NCBI RefSeq assembly: GCF_016924835.1 | Contig: NZ_CP070480.1 | Coordinates: 310,001 to 374,000, forward strand | Source: Rothia sp. ZJ932 | Lineage (GTDB): Bacteria > Actinomycetota > Actinomycetes > Actinomycetales > Micrococcaceae | Length of the DNA: 64,000 nucleotides | Direction of reading: 5' to 3' | Shown: positions 52,429-60,814 of the stretch, in pieces | How the letters are laid out: each line of letters begins with the position of its first letter | How positions within the stretch are numbered: position 1 is the first letter of the stretch | The notes under the pieces: generated by a model | The model's database searches: none | The model's input: only the letters and a program-made list of their open reading frames with translations | What the model was told of the DNA's origin: nothing | Position numbers and translations under genes: made by a program

Positions 52429-54153
52429 ATGCAGTCTCAGCAGAACGATACATCTCAAGATTTTCCCCTCGCATCGCGTCCGTGGATTCAGGGCTATAAC
52501 CCCGGTGTAACCCGCGATGTTCCCCTCTCCGACACATCCCTCAGTCACCTCATGGAACAGGCAGTGCGCGACGCCCCTGACGCTGTGGCTCTCGACTTTT
52601 TCGGTGCAACCACCACCTACCGTCAGCTCGGCGACGATATTCGTCGCGTGGCAGAGGGACTGCGTCGTGCCGGTGTTCAAGCCGGTGACCGCGTCGCTAT
52701 TATCTTGCCTAACTGTCCCCAACACGTTGTAGCTTTCTACGCTGCCTTCCGTTTGGGCGCCGTCGTTGTTGAACACAACCCCCTCTATACCTCTGCAGAG
52801 CTACGCCACATGTTTGAAGACCACGGCGCGAAGGTAGCTATTGTCTGGGACAAAGCACTACAGAACGTGCTGGATCTTCCCGGCGATGTTCGACCCACCA
52901 CCATCATCTCGGCGAACCTCATTGAGGCAATGCCCACCCTCATGCGCACCGCCCTGAAACTGCCCGTCAAACGCCTGCGCGAATCTCGCGAAAAACTTGA
53001 GGGCAGCGTCCACGCTCGCGGGATTATCAGCTGGAAGCAGTTGCTAAAAAATGAGCAGATCGACCCGCATCACCACCGTCCCACCGCCCACGATATTGCG
53101 ATTTTGCAGTACACCTCGGGCACTACCGGCAAACCCAAGGGGGTTATTCTCACCCACCGCAACCTTGAGTCGAACGCTCGCATGGGTGAAGCCTGGATTC
53201 AACCTCAGGGCAATAATGTGATTTACGGGGTGCTGCCGCTTTTTCACGCCTACGGTCTGACCCTGGGTCTAACTATTTCTGTGCTGATTCAGGCGCGTCT
53301 GGTGCTCTTTCCCACTGTCGATATCAACCTGATTCTTAAAGCACTGAAAAAGACCACCCCCACCATTTTGCCCGCAGTACCTCCCGTGTACCGTAAACTC
53401 CTGGATCAAGCGAAAGCTGAAAACAAGACAGATTTGCTCAACGGCATTAACTACGGTGTTTCAGGCGCGATGAACCTGCCGCCCGAGCTAGTGGAAGAGT
53501 GGGAATCGTACACCGGTGGCTTCTTGGTAGAAGGCTACGGTCTAACCGAGTGCAGCCCCATTGTAAGCTGTAATCCCCTAAGCAAAAAACGCCGTGCAGG
53601 ATCTATCGGTCTGCCCTTCCCCTCCACTGACCTGCGCATTGTTGACCCTGATACTCTCGAAGACTTGCCACTGGGCGTTGCCGGTGAACTGCTAGTCAAG
53701 GGGCCGCAGGCTTTTAGAGGATACTGGAAGCTCGAAGAAGAAACCCGTAAGAGCATCACCGCTGATGGCTGGTTGCGTACCGGCGATATTGTGACGATGG
53801 ACGATGCAGGATTCCTCTACGTTGTAGATCGCATTAAAGAAGTAATTATCACCGGTGGCTTCAACGTCTCACCCACCGAGGTTGAGACAGCCCTCAAGCA
53901 GCATGATTCTGTGTCGGACGCGGCTGTAGTGGGTCTACCCGCCCCCGGTGGCGGCGAAGAAGTCGTAGCGGCAATTATTCTCTCTGAGGGCTATGCCCTT
54001 GACCCCGAGGAACTCAAAGAGCACATGCGATCGCGCGTCACCCGCTACAAGGTGCCGCGCCGCTTTATTGCCTTTGACGAGGACTTCCCCCGCACCATGC
54101 TGGGCAAAACCCAGCGTCGTCTGGTGCGCCAGAAACTCGAAGACAAGAAGTAA
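52429..54153 (+). CDS. fadD: Long-chain fatty-acid--CoA ligase family protein
   Basis: A 574-residue adenylate-forming enzyme. The P-loop motif is YTSGTTGKPKGVILTHRN (about 227-244), EGYGLTECSPIVSCN precedes the core, and GWLRTGDIVTMDDAGFLYVVDRIKEVI and the C-terminal lysine motif (TMLGKTQRRLV) complete the set. It activates a carboxylic acid, probably a medium- or long-chain fatty acid, to its CoA ester. ATG 52429 gives the usual start. It is a single gene facing the nagA operon across a terminator. Confidence 0.9.
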   Translation: MQSQQNDTSQDFPLASRPWIQGYNPGVTRDVPLSDTSLSHLMEQAVRDAPDAVALDFFGATTTYRQLGDDIRRVAEGLRRAGVQAGDRVAIILPNCPQHVVAFYAAFRLGAVVVEHNPLYTSAELRHMFEDHGAKVAIVWDKALQNVLDLPGDVRPTTIISANLIEAMPTLMRTALKLPVKRLRESREKLEGSVHARGIISWKQLLKNEQIDPHHHRPTAHDIAILQYTSGTTGKPKGVILTHRNLESNARMGEAWIQPQGNNVIYGVLPLFHAYGLTLGLTISVLIQARLVLFPTVDINLILKALKKTTPTILPAVPPVYRKLLDQAKAENKTDLLNGINYGVSGAMNLPPELVEEWESYTGGFLVEGYGLTECSPIVSCNPLSKKRRAGSIGLPFPSTDLRIVDPDTLEDLPLGVAGELLVKGPQAFRGYWKLEEETRKSITADGWLRTGDIVTMDDAGFLYVVDRIKEVIITGGFNVSPTEVETALKQHDSVSDAAVVGLPAPGGGEEVVAAIILSEGYALDPEELKEHMRSRVTRYKVPRRFIAFDEDFPRTMLGKTQRRLVRQKLEDKK

Positions 54154-54160
54154 AAACGTA

Positions 54161-54201
54161 CAAAGCCGGTAGCCCCTCAAGTTCGGGACTACCGGCTTTT
54201 G
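54161..54201. terminator. Bidirectional terminator between fadD and nagA
   Basis: CAAAGCCGGTAG-CCCC pairs with GGG-CTACCGGCTTTTG, leaving an 8-base loop, with A- and T-runs at the ends. Confidence 0.8.
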
Positions 54202-54223
54202 TATAACGGGGCATTGAAGTGTT

Positions 54224-55330
54224 CTAGTCCGCGAAAGTTGCTACCAACTTTCCCTGCCGATCGAGAAGGTTACCGCCGGCGGGCTGGTCAAAGCCCAACG
54301 CGCGGGCAGGAACAGTAGCAGCTGCCTCAATCGCCTCAGGCAGGGAGATTCCCACAGAAACAGCGGTTTCCACCGCACGCGCCAGAGTTAGCGTGCTGCC
54401 TGCAATCGCCCCACCCTCAGAGAGCCTTGCCACCGAATCAACCACATCAACATCGAGCGAACCCAGCATGTAATGACCGTCCTGACAACCGGCAGCCGCC
54501 ATCGCGTCCGTCACCAGCGCAACGCGTCCGGGTGCCATCGCCCACAGCGCTCGCATGGTCGGTGCATGAACGTGTACGCCGTCGCAAATCAGTTCAAGGG
54601 TTACATGCTCAGAATCCAAAGCGGCAGCTACCGGTCCTGGTTCGCGGTGCAAGAGCGGGCGCATAGCGTTGAAAGTATGTGTGAGAATAGACGCGCCAGC
54701 TTCGAAAGCAGCCTTCGCCAGGGCGTAGTCAGCGTCGGTGTGCCCCACTGCCACAGCAACCCCGTGCTCCACGAAATACCGAATAGCCGCTAAATCGCTA
54801 TCTGTTTCAGGGGCAATGGTGATTTGCTTGAGATACCCTCCCCCCGCCTCAATCAGCTGGGCTGCCTGGGCAGGGGTAGGAGAAACCAAAAAATGAGGAT
54901 TGTGAGCGCCCTTGTGCGCGGGAGAGAGGTAAGGACCCTCCAAATGAATACCCACCAGCTGACGCTCATGACTCTTCTGCCTCTCAATCACCTCGCGCAG
55001 AGCACCCACCGTTACAGCGATATCCTGCACCGGGTTAGTCACCAAGGACGCAACCAGCTGACCGGTACCGGCAGCAACATGCACATCGAGGGCAGCACCG
55101 ATAGCGGGAGCATCCTCAAAAGAAATGCCACCACCACCGTGATTATGAATATCAGTAAAACGCGGCGCCAACGTGAGATCAGAACCGTCAAGGGTAGCAA
55201 CATCGGCTATCTGTGGGACATCACCCTCACCACGGGCCACCTCAGACCCATCGCGCAGATGAACCCAGCCCCGAGCAACATCTGACCCAGCAGAATGCAT
55301 CACTACATTAGAATAAAGCTGCTCTGACAT
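54224..55330 (-). CDS. nagA: N-acetylglucosamine-6-phosphate deacetylase
   Basis: A 368-residue amidohydrolase. The metal and substrate residues lie in RFTDIHNHGGGG (near 57), IHLEGPYLSPAHKGAHN, VGHTDADY and HTFNAMRPLLHREPG, and the catalytic Asp is in ALVTDAMAAAG. It removes acetate from GlcNAc-6-P to give glucosamine-6-P. It lies two bases after nagR and is therefore co-transcribed with it, leftward. The product feeds NagB, encoded divergently. Confidence 0.94.
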   Translation of the reverse strand: MSEQLYSNVVMHSAGSDVARGWVHLRDGSEVARGEGDVPQIADVATLDGSDLTLAPRFTDIHNHGGGGISFEDAPAIGAALDVHVAAGTGQLVASLVTNPVQDIAVTVGALREVIERQKSHERQLVGIHLEGPYLSPAHKGAHNPHFLVSPTPAQAAQLIEAGGGYLKQITIAPETDSDLAAIRYFVEHGVAVAVGHTDADYALAKAAFEAGASILTHTFNAMRPLLHREPGPVAAALDSEHVTLELICDGVHVHAPTMRALWAMAPGRVALVTDAMAAAGCQDGHYMLGSLDVDVVDSVARLSEGGAIAGSTLTLARAVETAVSVGISLPEAIEAAATVPARALGFDQPAGGNLLDRQGKLVATFAD

Positions 55331-55332
55331 GC

Positions 55333-56058
55333 CTATATGCCTTCTCTTTCAACCTTGACTTCAAAATCATAACGGTCTGCACGGTACAGAGTTGTCGTCG
55401 CTTCAACCGGTGTACCCTCACCGGTGAAACCCACCCGATGCACAGCCAACGCAGGAGCGCTCAACGGCTGCTCCAAAACCATAGCTTCAGTAGCACTCAA
55501 CGAGTGAGCGCTAATACGCTGGGTCGCTGAAACAATACGATACCCTGCGCGAGTCAGCTGCTCATCCAACGAACCGGTAGTGTGCGGAGCCTGCTGCGCA
55601 AAAGGAGCCCGCAACAAATAAGCCGTTTCATACGCCATCGGCAGACCATCAGCAGTACGCAAACGCACCACCTTATACACCTGAGCCCCCGGCGGCAGAC
55701 GCAAATGCCGAGCCACCGCGTCCGGAGCCTCCACCAAACCACATTCCAAAGTTGCCGAAGCTGGCTCATGACCGCGCTCGCACATATCTTCGGTGAAAGA
55801 CGTCAGCCGGGGAGTCTTGTGGATGTTGAGACGCGCGGCAACGTAACTGCCAGAGCCAGCACGGGTATAAATGTCACCGCGCAGGGTCAGGTAGTTGAGG
55901 GCGCGGCGCACCGTATCACGGCTTACCCCGAATTTTTCTTGAAGGGAACGCTCGGTGGGCAGTGGGGCGTGTTCTGCTGCCGTAGAAATATAAGAGGTAC
56001 GCAGCAATTCAGCGAGTTCTTTATACAGCGGCTGCTTAGGATTCTGAGTAGTATTCAT
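55333..56058 (-). CDS. nagR: GntR/HutC-family regulator of amino-sugar genes
   Basis: A 241-residue regulator. The winged helix near residues 10-75 has LPTERSLQEKFGVSRDTVRRALNYL, and a UTRA effector domain follows (RLPPGAQVYKVVRLRTADGLPM). This layout is that of NagR/DasR, which bind GlcN-6-P or GlcNAc-6-P and repress amino-sugar genes. It shares an operon with nagA and diverges from nagB, so it probably controls both and itself. ATTGGT half-sites in the gap are candidate targets. Confidence 0.87.
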   Translation of the reverse strand: MNTTQNPKQPLYKELAELLRTSYISTAAEHAPLPTERSLQEKFGVSRDTVRRALNYLTLRGDIYTRAGSGSYVAARLNIHKTPRLTSFTEDMCERGHEPASATLECGLVEAPDAVARHLRLPPGAQVYKVVRLRTADGLPMAYETAYLLRAPFAQQAPHTTGSLDEQLTRAGYRIVSATQRISAHSLSATEAMVLEQPLSAPALAVHRVGFTGEGTPVEATTTLYRADRYDFEVKVEREGI

Positions 56059-56125
56059 TGGTATGCATAGATCTGTAATTGGTTTCGTTAAATTTAGTAA
56101 ATCATAGATTTTTGTAAAAATTGGT
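56057..56125. promoter_or_regulatory. Three phased ATTGGT elements in the nagR/nagB gap
   Basis: ATTGGT occurs in the same orientation at 56057, 56078 and 56120, that is 21 and 42 bases apart, whole multiples of two helix turns. The outer two extend to ATTGGTAYGYAT. TTGGT half-sites occur in known NagR operators. The first overlaps the nagR start. Confidence 0.45.
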
Positions 56126-56149
56126 ACGTATTTCTTGTGTGTCGTGACT

Positions 56150-56162
56150 TATAGTTGAAGTA
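56150..56162 (+). promoter_or_regulatory. -10 box for a probably leaderless nagB transcript
   Basis: TATAGT at 56150-56155 ends six bases before the nagB ATG at 56162, and there is no convincing ribosome site, so transcription may start at the ATG itself. Confidence 0.4.
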
Positions 56163-56959
56163 TGGAAATTATCATCATGCCCTCAGACAACGAAGTCGGT
56201 CGCTACGCAGCCTCACTCATGGCTAAAGAAATCAGCGCGAAGCCCAATGCAGTACTGGGCGTAGCCACCGGCTCATCTCCCGAAAGCACCTACAAACACC
56301 TCGCCCAGCTCACCAGCGAAGGTTTGGATCTCACCAACATCAAAGCATTTGCCCTTGACGAGTACGTAGGTATGGACCTTGACCACCCTGAGTCTTACCA
56401 CAGCGTAATCCGCCGCGAAGTTGTAGAGCGCGTTGGTCTCTCACCCGACAACGTGCGCGTACCCAACGGCATGGCAGAAGACATCGCCGCCGAATGTGCA
56501 GACTACGAACGAGACATCAAGGAATCGGGCGGTGTTGATATTCAGCTGCTCGGTATCGGTTCCAACGGTCACATCGGCTTCAACGAACCCGGTTCATCTT
56601 TGGTATCACGCACCCGCATCAAGACTTTGGCTCCCAAGACCGTCAAAGACAACGCTCGTTTTTTCGACGGTGATGAATCCAAGGTGCCCGTTCACTGCCT
56701 GACCCAGGGTATCGGCACCATCATGGAGGCACGCAAGGTTTTGCTGGTCGCTATTGGCAAAAACAAGGCGAAGGCAGTTGCCGGTCTGGTAGAAGGTCCC
56801 ATCGGTACTTTCTGCCCCGCGTCCATCTTGCAGTTGCACCCGAACGCAACCATCGTGGTTGATGAAGAAGCCGCATCAGAGCTGAAGAACACCGAGTACT
56901 ACAACTACGCGCGCGATAACATGCCTAACTGGCAGCGCCCCGAGACTCTCAAAGCGTAG
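56162..56959 (+). CDS. nagB: Glucosamine-6-phosphate deaminase
   Basis: A 265-residue enzyme. GVATGSSPESTY binds phosphate, ALDEYVGMDLDHPESY carries the catalytic Asp near residue 67, and GIGSNGHIGFNEPGSS carries the acid/base His. It turns glucosamine-6-P into fructose-6-P plus ammonia. It diverges from nagR-nagA. The stop codon overlaps a GTG that may start the esterase gene, so the two are probably translated together. Confidence 0.95.
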   Translation: MEIIIMPSDNEVGRYAASLMAKEISAKPNAVLGVATGSSPESTYKHLAQLTSEGLDLTNIKAFALDEYVGMDLDHPESYHSVIRREVVERVGLSPDNVRVPNGMAEDIAAECADYERDIKESGGVDIQLLGIGSNGHIGFNEPGSSLVSRTRIKTLAPKTVKDNARFFDGDESKVPVHCLTQGIGTIMEARKVLLVAIGKNKAKAVAGLVEGPIGTFCPASILQLHPNATIVVDEEAASELKNTEYYNYARDNMPNWQRPETLKA

Positions 56960-57975
56960 TGGCAATGAAAGCTCTCGCTGGTATAAGTGCTCTAGCGGTT
57001 GGTGGTGCGGCGGTCTATCTCGGTCGGTACGCTTTGATGCGTTCTGCCGATGTAGAGGCAGTTGCACCCTCCTTGCGCCATCCCATTCTCTACCTGCCCA
57101 AGCACAATAAACTTTCGCTGTACGTGCAGACCTACAATTGGAAAAAACATTTTCCGTTGACCCGTTACGATGGGCTGCTTGATGTTCACGAGGTCACAAC
57201 AGGTGCAGAGGGGAGTGCCGGTGAACTCGTCTCATTCTTGAACGTGCCCAGGCAGCGTTCCGGACGCGGTGCCGTGGTGTGGTTTCACGGTGGCGGGCAT
57301 TTGGCGGGCTCTGCTGAGGCAGATCAGATGTACTGTTCCCGCCTGGCTTTTGAGCTGGGTGTTCCAGTGCTGAATGTGGAGTACCGTCTGGGCGGGGAGT
57401 TCGCTTTCCCCGCTGATATTGACGATGGTGTGCAGGCTCTGCGCTGGTTGATAGACCACAGCGAGCACTACGGTATTGATTCCCAGAAGATTGCGCTGGC
57501 TGGTGCAAGCGCTGGTGCAGGTATTGCTGCCTCTGTCGTTCAGCGGGCTGTCGATGAAGGTGTGCCTGTTGCTTATCAGGCACTGATTTACCCCATGCTG
57601 GATGATCGCACCGGTACCCAGCAGGATCACGAGGGACGGGCGCGTTTTATTTGGTCGCCTGAATCCAATGAGCGTGCGTGGGGCATTTATCTGGGTGGGG
57701 CAGCAGGTGCTGCTGAGTTGCCCGAGTATGCTGCACCCGGACGTCGCACTGACCTCACCGGCTTGCCTGCCACTTGGCTGGGCACCGGTACTCTGGATCT
57801 CTTCTACCCCGAGGACGTGGCGTATGTGAAGAACCTCCGCGCAAGCGAAGTGGAGGTAGAAACCTGCATCATTGAAGGTATGTACCACGGGGCCGATGGC
57901 ATGATGCCCCTGGCTGAAGCCTCCACGAAACTGTGGAGGTCGATGATTGAGGGGCTCCGGACGGCGGTGCTCTAG
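56959..57975 (+). CDS. Alpha/beta hydrolase of the hormone-sensitive-lipase type
   Basis: A 338-residue protein. An N-terminal hydrophobic segment (LAGISALAVGGAAVYLG) may anchor it in the membrane or act as an uncleaved signal. The hydrolase fold has the oxyanion motif HGGGHL (about 112-117), the nucleophile elbow GASAGAG, an Asp near TLDLFYPED and a His in GMYHGADG. It hydrolyses an ester or acetyl group of unknown substrate. Start at GTG 56959 overlaps the nagB stop; ATG 56965 is the alternative. Coupling to nagB suggests it may deacetylate a sugar, which is inference. Confidence 0.82.
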   Translation: MAMKALAGISALAVGGAAVYLGRYALMRSADVEAVAPSLRHPILYLPKHNKLSLYVQTYNWKKHFPLTRYDGLLDVHEVTTGAEGSAGELVSFLNVPRQRSGRGAVVWFHGGGHLAGSAEADQMYCSRLAFELGVPVLNVEYRLGGEFAFPADIDDGVQALRWLIDHSEHYGIDSQKIALAGASAGAGIAASVVQRAVDEGVPVAYQALIYPMLDDRTGTQQDHEGRARFIWSPESNERAWGIYLGGAAGAAELPEYAAPGRRTDLTGLPATWLGTGTLDLFYPEDVAYVKNLRASEVEVETCIIEGMYHGADGMMPLAEASTKLWRSMIEGLRTAVL

Positions 57976-58028
57976 CACTGAGTTCAAGCTGCTGGTCACC
58001 GGGCAACACCGGCGAATACCGGTCAAAA

Positions 58029-58086
58029 GACCCCAGAAGGTAAGATTCCATGGAGCGTGATGTTCTATGTCTTACCTTCTGGGGTC
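58029..58086. terminator. Bidirectional terminator between esterase and DUF4862 gene
   Basis: GACCCCAGAAGGTAAGA at 58029-58045 pairs perfectly with TCTTACCTTCTGGGGTC at 58070-58086, a 17-base stem between convergent genes. Confidence 0.8.
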
Positions 58087-58101
58087 TCTCTGTTTACTTG
58101 C

Positions 58102-59007
58102 TTACTTAAGCAGCTGTGTAATGTTGCTAATCATCGCAATGCGCTGGTCTACGCTGGCGGTTTTCGGCGCCTGAATTTTTGCACCCACGTAGCGCGGTGC
58201 GTCCGCAACAATCTCTAGGCAGCGAGCTACTTCGGCGGCATCCATCAAAGACGTCGGCTCATCAGCAGTCAGGGGTAGGTGGGCATCTGCCCATTCCCCA
58301 CCGTACTGATTTGCCTTGTGCCCGGCACCCGAGAACATGAGCCCCTCAAGCACACCGGTATCAACGAGTGCGCGCAGGTGCTCGCTCGGACGCTCACCGT
58401 CTTGAGCCTCCACTGCTGAGCGTCCCCAGTTCACAGTGATACCTAGTCCGGCTTGTTGCGCGGCAGCGATCTCAGCATCCAACGACAAGAAACGCTTCTC
58501 GCCGGCAATCTCGGGGGAGTAGGCGTCGCAGTGCTCAATCACTAAACGGGTCGACCAGGGATCTTCACTTAGCAGTTCTTCCAAAGACTTGGCGAAAGCC
58601 TGCTTATCAGCCTTCACCGAGGGTGCCGAATGAATATGCAGTGCGCTCACCGACTGCGCACCGGTCGCCTGATTAATCTCCTCAGCGACTTCGCGAGCCT
58701 GACGCACAAAATCAAGCCCGGCGGTGCGTCCTCCCTCGTCTGTTGATGCCAAACCAAAGACACCGGTTTCACCCACCCGAGCCATAGTGCCCGGAATCAG
58801 CGTGATGATCGACTGCGTGAATCGCCCGCGCATCTGTTGCGCCAGCCAGCCGGTCTCAACGTTCAGACCGGTCTTATGAAAAGGAATCTCCAGGGCAGTT
58901 GCCCCAGCAATCTGCGCAAGCTGCGCATAAAATTCTTCTTGCTCAGCAACATCAGTGGGCATGGCAGCGTAAGCTCCCACCACTACAGGAACAGATAGAT
59001 TCGACAA
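58102..59007 (-). CDS. DUF4862-family protein, sialic-acid locus
   Basis: A protein of about 301 residues, recognised as DUF4862: a TIM-barrel-like pattern with VVVGAYAAMP near the start, LEIPFHKTGLNVETGWL, LVIEHCDAYSPEIAGEKRF, and FSGAGHKANQYGGEWAD. The HxH and E..H..D residues are laid out like those of xylose-isomerase-type metal sites. Its function is unknown, but the family recurs in amino-sugar and sialic-acid clusters. A TTG at 59007 with AAAGG eight bases upstream is preferred; a GTG at 59016 sits too close to that site. It follows a terminator after nanE. Confidence 0.75.
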   Translation of the reverse strand: MSNLSVPVVVGAYAAMPTDVAEQEEFYAQLAQIAGATALEIPFHKTGLNVETGWLAQQMRGRFTQSIITLIPGTMARVGETGVFGLASTDEGGRTAGLDFVRQAREVAEEINQATGAQSVSALHIHSAPSVKADKQAFAKSLEELLSEDPWSTRLVIEHCDAYSPEIAGEKRFLSLDAEIAAAQQAGLGITVNWGRSAVEAQDGERPSEHLRALVDTGVLEGLMFSGAGHKANQYGGEWADAHLPLTADEPTSLMDAAEVARCLEIVADAPRYVGAKIQAPKTASVDQRIAMISNITQLLK

Positions 59008-59051
59008 TGAATACACCTTTCTCTTTATCTCAATAGGTCATCAAAGAAAAA

Positions 59052-59085
59052 TAAAAACCGCCCGCAACATCCATGCTGCGGGCGG
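59052..59085 (-). terminator. Hairpin between nanE and DUF4862
   Basis: On the minus strand CCGCCCGCA pairs with TGCGGGCGG and is followed by TTTTTATTTTT. It would end or weaken the nan transcript ahead of the DUF4862 gene. Confidence 0.75.
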
Positions 59086-59093
59086 GGTGAACA

Positions 59094-59780
59094 TTACTTA
59101 GACAGAGCGTTCTTAAACCAACCGGTAATAGAAATCGGGTGGGTGATAGCGGTACCAACCACTACCGCGTGGGCACCAGCCTCCAGCGCCTGACGTGCCT
59201 GTGCCGGGGTATGAATACGTCCCTCAGCAATCAGTGGAATACCGATTTCGGCGGACGCGATGGCAGAGAGCAAATCAAGGTCCGGGCCGTCGGTCTTGGG
59301 GCGGGTATCGGTGTAGCCAGCCAGCGTGGTACCGATGAAATCAGCACCCGCTTCGGCAGCTGCCAAAGCTGCTTCCAACGAATCACAGTCAGCCATGACC
59401 AGGGCGTTGGAGTTCTCATGCACTCCGGCAACAACCTCAGCCAAGCTCAACCCGTCCGGACGCTCGCGGGTAGTGCCGTCGAGCGCGACCACGTGAGCAC
59501 CTGCGTTCGCTACCGCCAGGGCGTGGTGGAGAGTGGGGGTGATGAAAATGCCGTCGTGACCGTCTTTCCACAGACCAATGACGGGCACCTCAACAGCGGT
59601 GTGGGTGAACTGAACATCGGCTAGACCCTGCACACGAACAGCGGCAGCACCACCCATAACAGCTGATGCTGCTACCTGACCAGTGGTGCGGGGGTCTCGC
59701 ATCGGTTCACCGGGGTAAGCCTGGCACGAAACAATGAGCTGCCCGGCTAGTTTTTCAATGAGTTCTGAGCGAGTGAACAT
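59094..59780 (-). CDS. nanE: N-acylmannosamine-6-phosphate 2-epimerase
   Basis: A 228-residue TIM barrel of the NanE family. LIVSCQAYPGEPMRDP lies near the N-terminus, with AAVRVQGLADVQF, VMADCDSLEAALAA, GADFIGTTLAGYT and the phosphate-binding AHAVVVGTAITHP. It turns ManNAc-6-P into GlcNAc-6-P. It lies five bases after nanK. The product is the NagA substrate. Confidence 0.93.
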   Translation of the reverse strand: MFTRSELIEKLAGQLIVSCQAYPGEPMRDPRTTGQVAASAVMGGAAAVRVQGLADVQFTHTAVEVPVIGLWKDGHDGIFITPTLHHALAVANAGAHVVALDGTTRERPDGLSLAEVVAGVHENSNALVMADCDSLEAALAAAEAGADFIGTTLAGYTDTRPKTDGPDLDLLSAIASAEIGIPLIAEGRIHTPAQARQALEAGAHAVVVGTAITHPISITGWFKNALSK

Positions 59781-59785
59781 GGGTT

Positions 59786-60718
59786 TTACCTCTCAAGAAA
59801 ATTAGGAATAAGGGTTGCTGCACCAATAATCGGCGCATCGGAACCAAGCTGTGCAGCTACGAGGGGAGTTTCTTTTGCCTGCCCCAAAGCTGCTGCCCTG
59901 AACTCTTTTTCAACGATGGGCAGCCACAAATCTCCCAGATTTACCACACCGCCTGAGAGTACAAGTACGTGCGGGTTCAAGATATTCACCAAGTCTCCCA
60001 GGGCAATACCTGCGGCGCGGGCGGCAAACTCAATGGCGTCAATTGCTTTTTGCTCACCGGCTCGGGCGCGGGCGGCAACGTCTTTAGTATCGGGTGAGGA
60101 CGCGTCGCCACCGGTTGCCAGGTAGCGGCGGTGAATGGCGGGTCCGGCTGCTACGGCTTCAAGGTGACCGGTGCCGCCACAGGGGCAGGGAATATCCAGC
60201 GCGAGCGGGGAAGAGAAGTGCCCTACATGGCCAGCGAGAAAGTGGGCGCCTTTGAGCGGCTCACCCTGGCTGATGTAACCTCCACCAACTCCGGTGCCGA
60301 AGGCTACGAGCAAGCTACTAGGTGCTTCAGCTGCTGCGCCAGCCCACGATTCACCCAGAGCGTGGGCGTGAACGTCATTGACAGCGTAGGTGGGTAAACC
60401 GGTCTCTTCGCTGATAATATGCGCCAGTGGTACACCGCTCCAGTCTGTAATAACATTTGCGGCAGTGATTACTTCGCCCTTAGCGCCAATCACACCGGCA
60501 GAACCGATGCCAATACCGGTCACTTCGCCACCGCGCGCTGTTACCTGCTCAATAACAGTCAGAGCACCGCGGGCAGTATTACGAGCCAGTTCTTCACCAC
60601 CAATATCAGCGATGGTAGGAATCTCGTGTCTCTCGTATACCTGACCGTTAGCGTCCACCACGCCGAAAGCTGTTTTAGTGCCGCCCAAGTCAATGCCCAC
60701 AGCAAATTGTTGAGTCAT
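59786..60718 (-). CDS. nanK: ROK-family N-acetylmannosamine kinase
   Basis: A 310-residue ROK kinase. GIDLGGTKTAFGVVD is the ATP-binding start, GTGVGGGYIS follows, and the zinc motif HVGHFSSPLALDIPCPCGGTGHLE lacks the third Cys of the usual CxCGxxGCxE, having CPCGGTGHLE instead. It phosphorylates ManNAc at the 6-position, given its place between nanA and nanE; glucokinase activity is the alternative. It lies after a hairpin that follows nanA. Confidence 0.85.
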   Translation of the reverse strand: MTQQFAVGIDLGGTKTAFGVVDANGQVYERHEIPTIADIGGEELARNTARGALTVIEQVTARGGEVTGIGIGSAGVIGAKGEVITAANVITDWSGVPLAHIISEETGLPTYAVNDVHAHALGESWAGAAAEAPSSLLVAFGTGVGGGYISQGEPLKGAHFLAGHVGHFSSPLALDIPCPCGGTGHLEAVAAGPAIHRRYLATGGDASSPDTKDVAARARAGEQKAIDAIEFAARAAGIALGDLVNILNPHVLVLSGGVVNLGDLWLPIVEKEFRAAALGQAKETPLVAAQLGSDAPIIGAATLIPNFLER

Positions 60719-60746
60719 TGAAAAACCTTTTCTCTTGAAAATGGCA

Positions 60747-60795
60747 GTGTCGGTGAGTCTTAGACCGTTAGAGAACGAACAAGACTCACCGACAC
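60747..60795 (-). repeat. Intercistronic hairpin between nanA and nanK
   Basis: GTGTCGGTGAGTCTT at 60747-60761 pairs perfectly with AAGACTCACCGACAC at 60781-60795, with a 19-base loop. No T-run follows. It could be an mRNA-stability or processing element that sets different levels for the two genes. Confidence 0.7.
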
Positions 60796-60814
60796 ATGAT
60801 GTAACCGATGGTAT

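Noticed and set aside
52312-52776. Leftward reading frame continuing upstream of the small membrane-protein gene
   Set aside because: It runs antisense through the start of the ligase gene and reads like a shadow; only the last 48 codons, from ATG 52311, have protein-like features.
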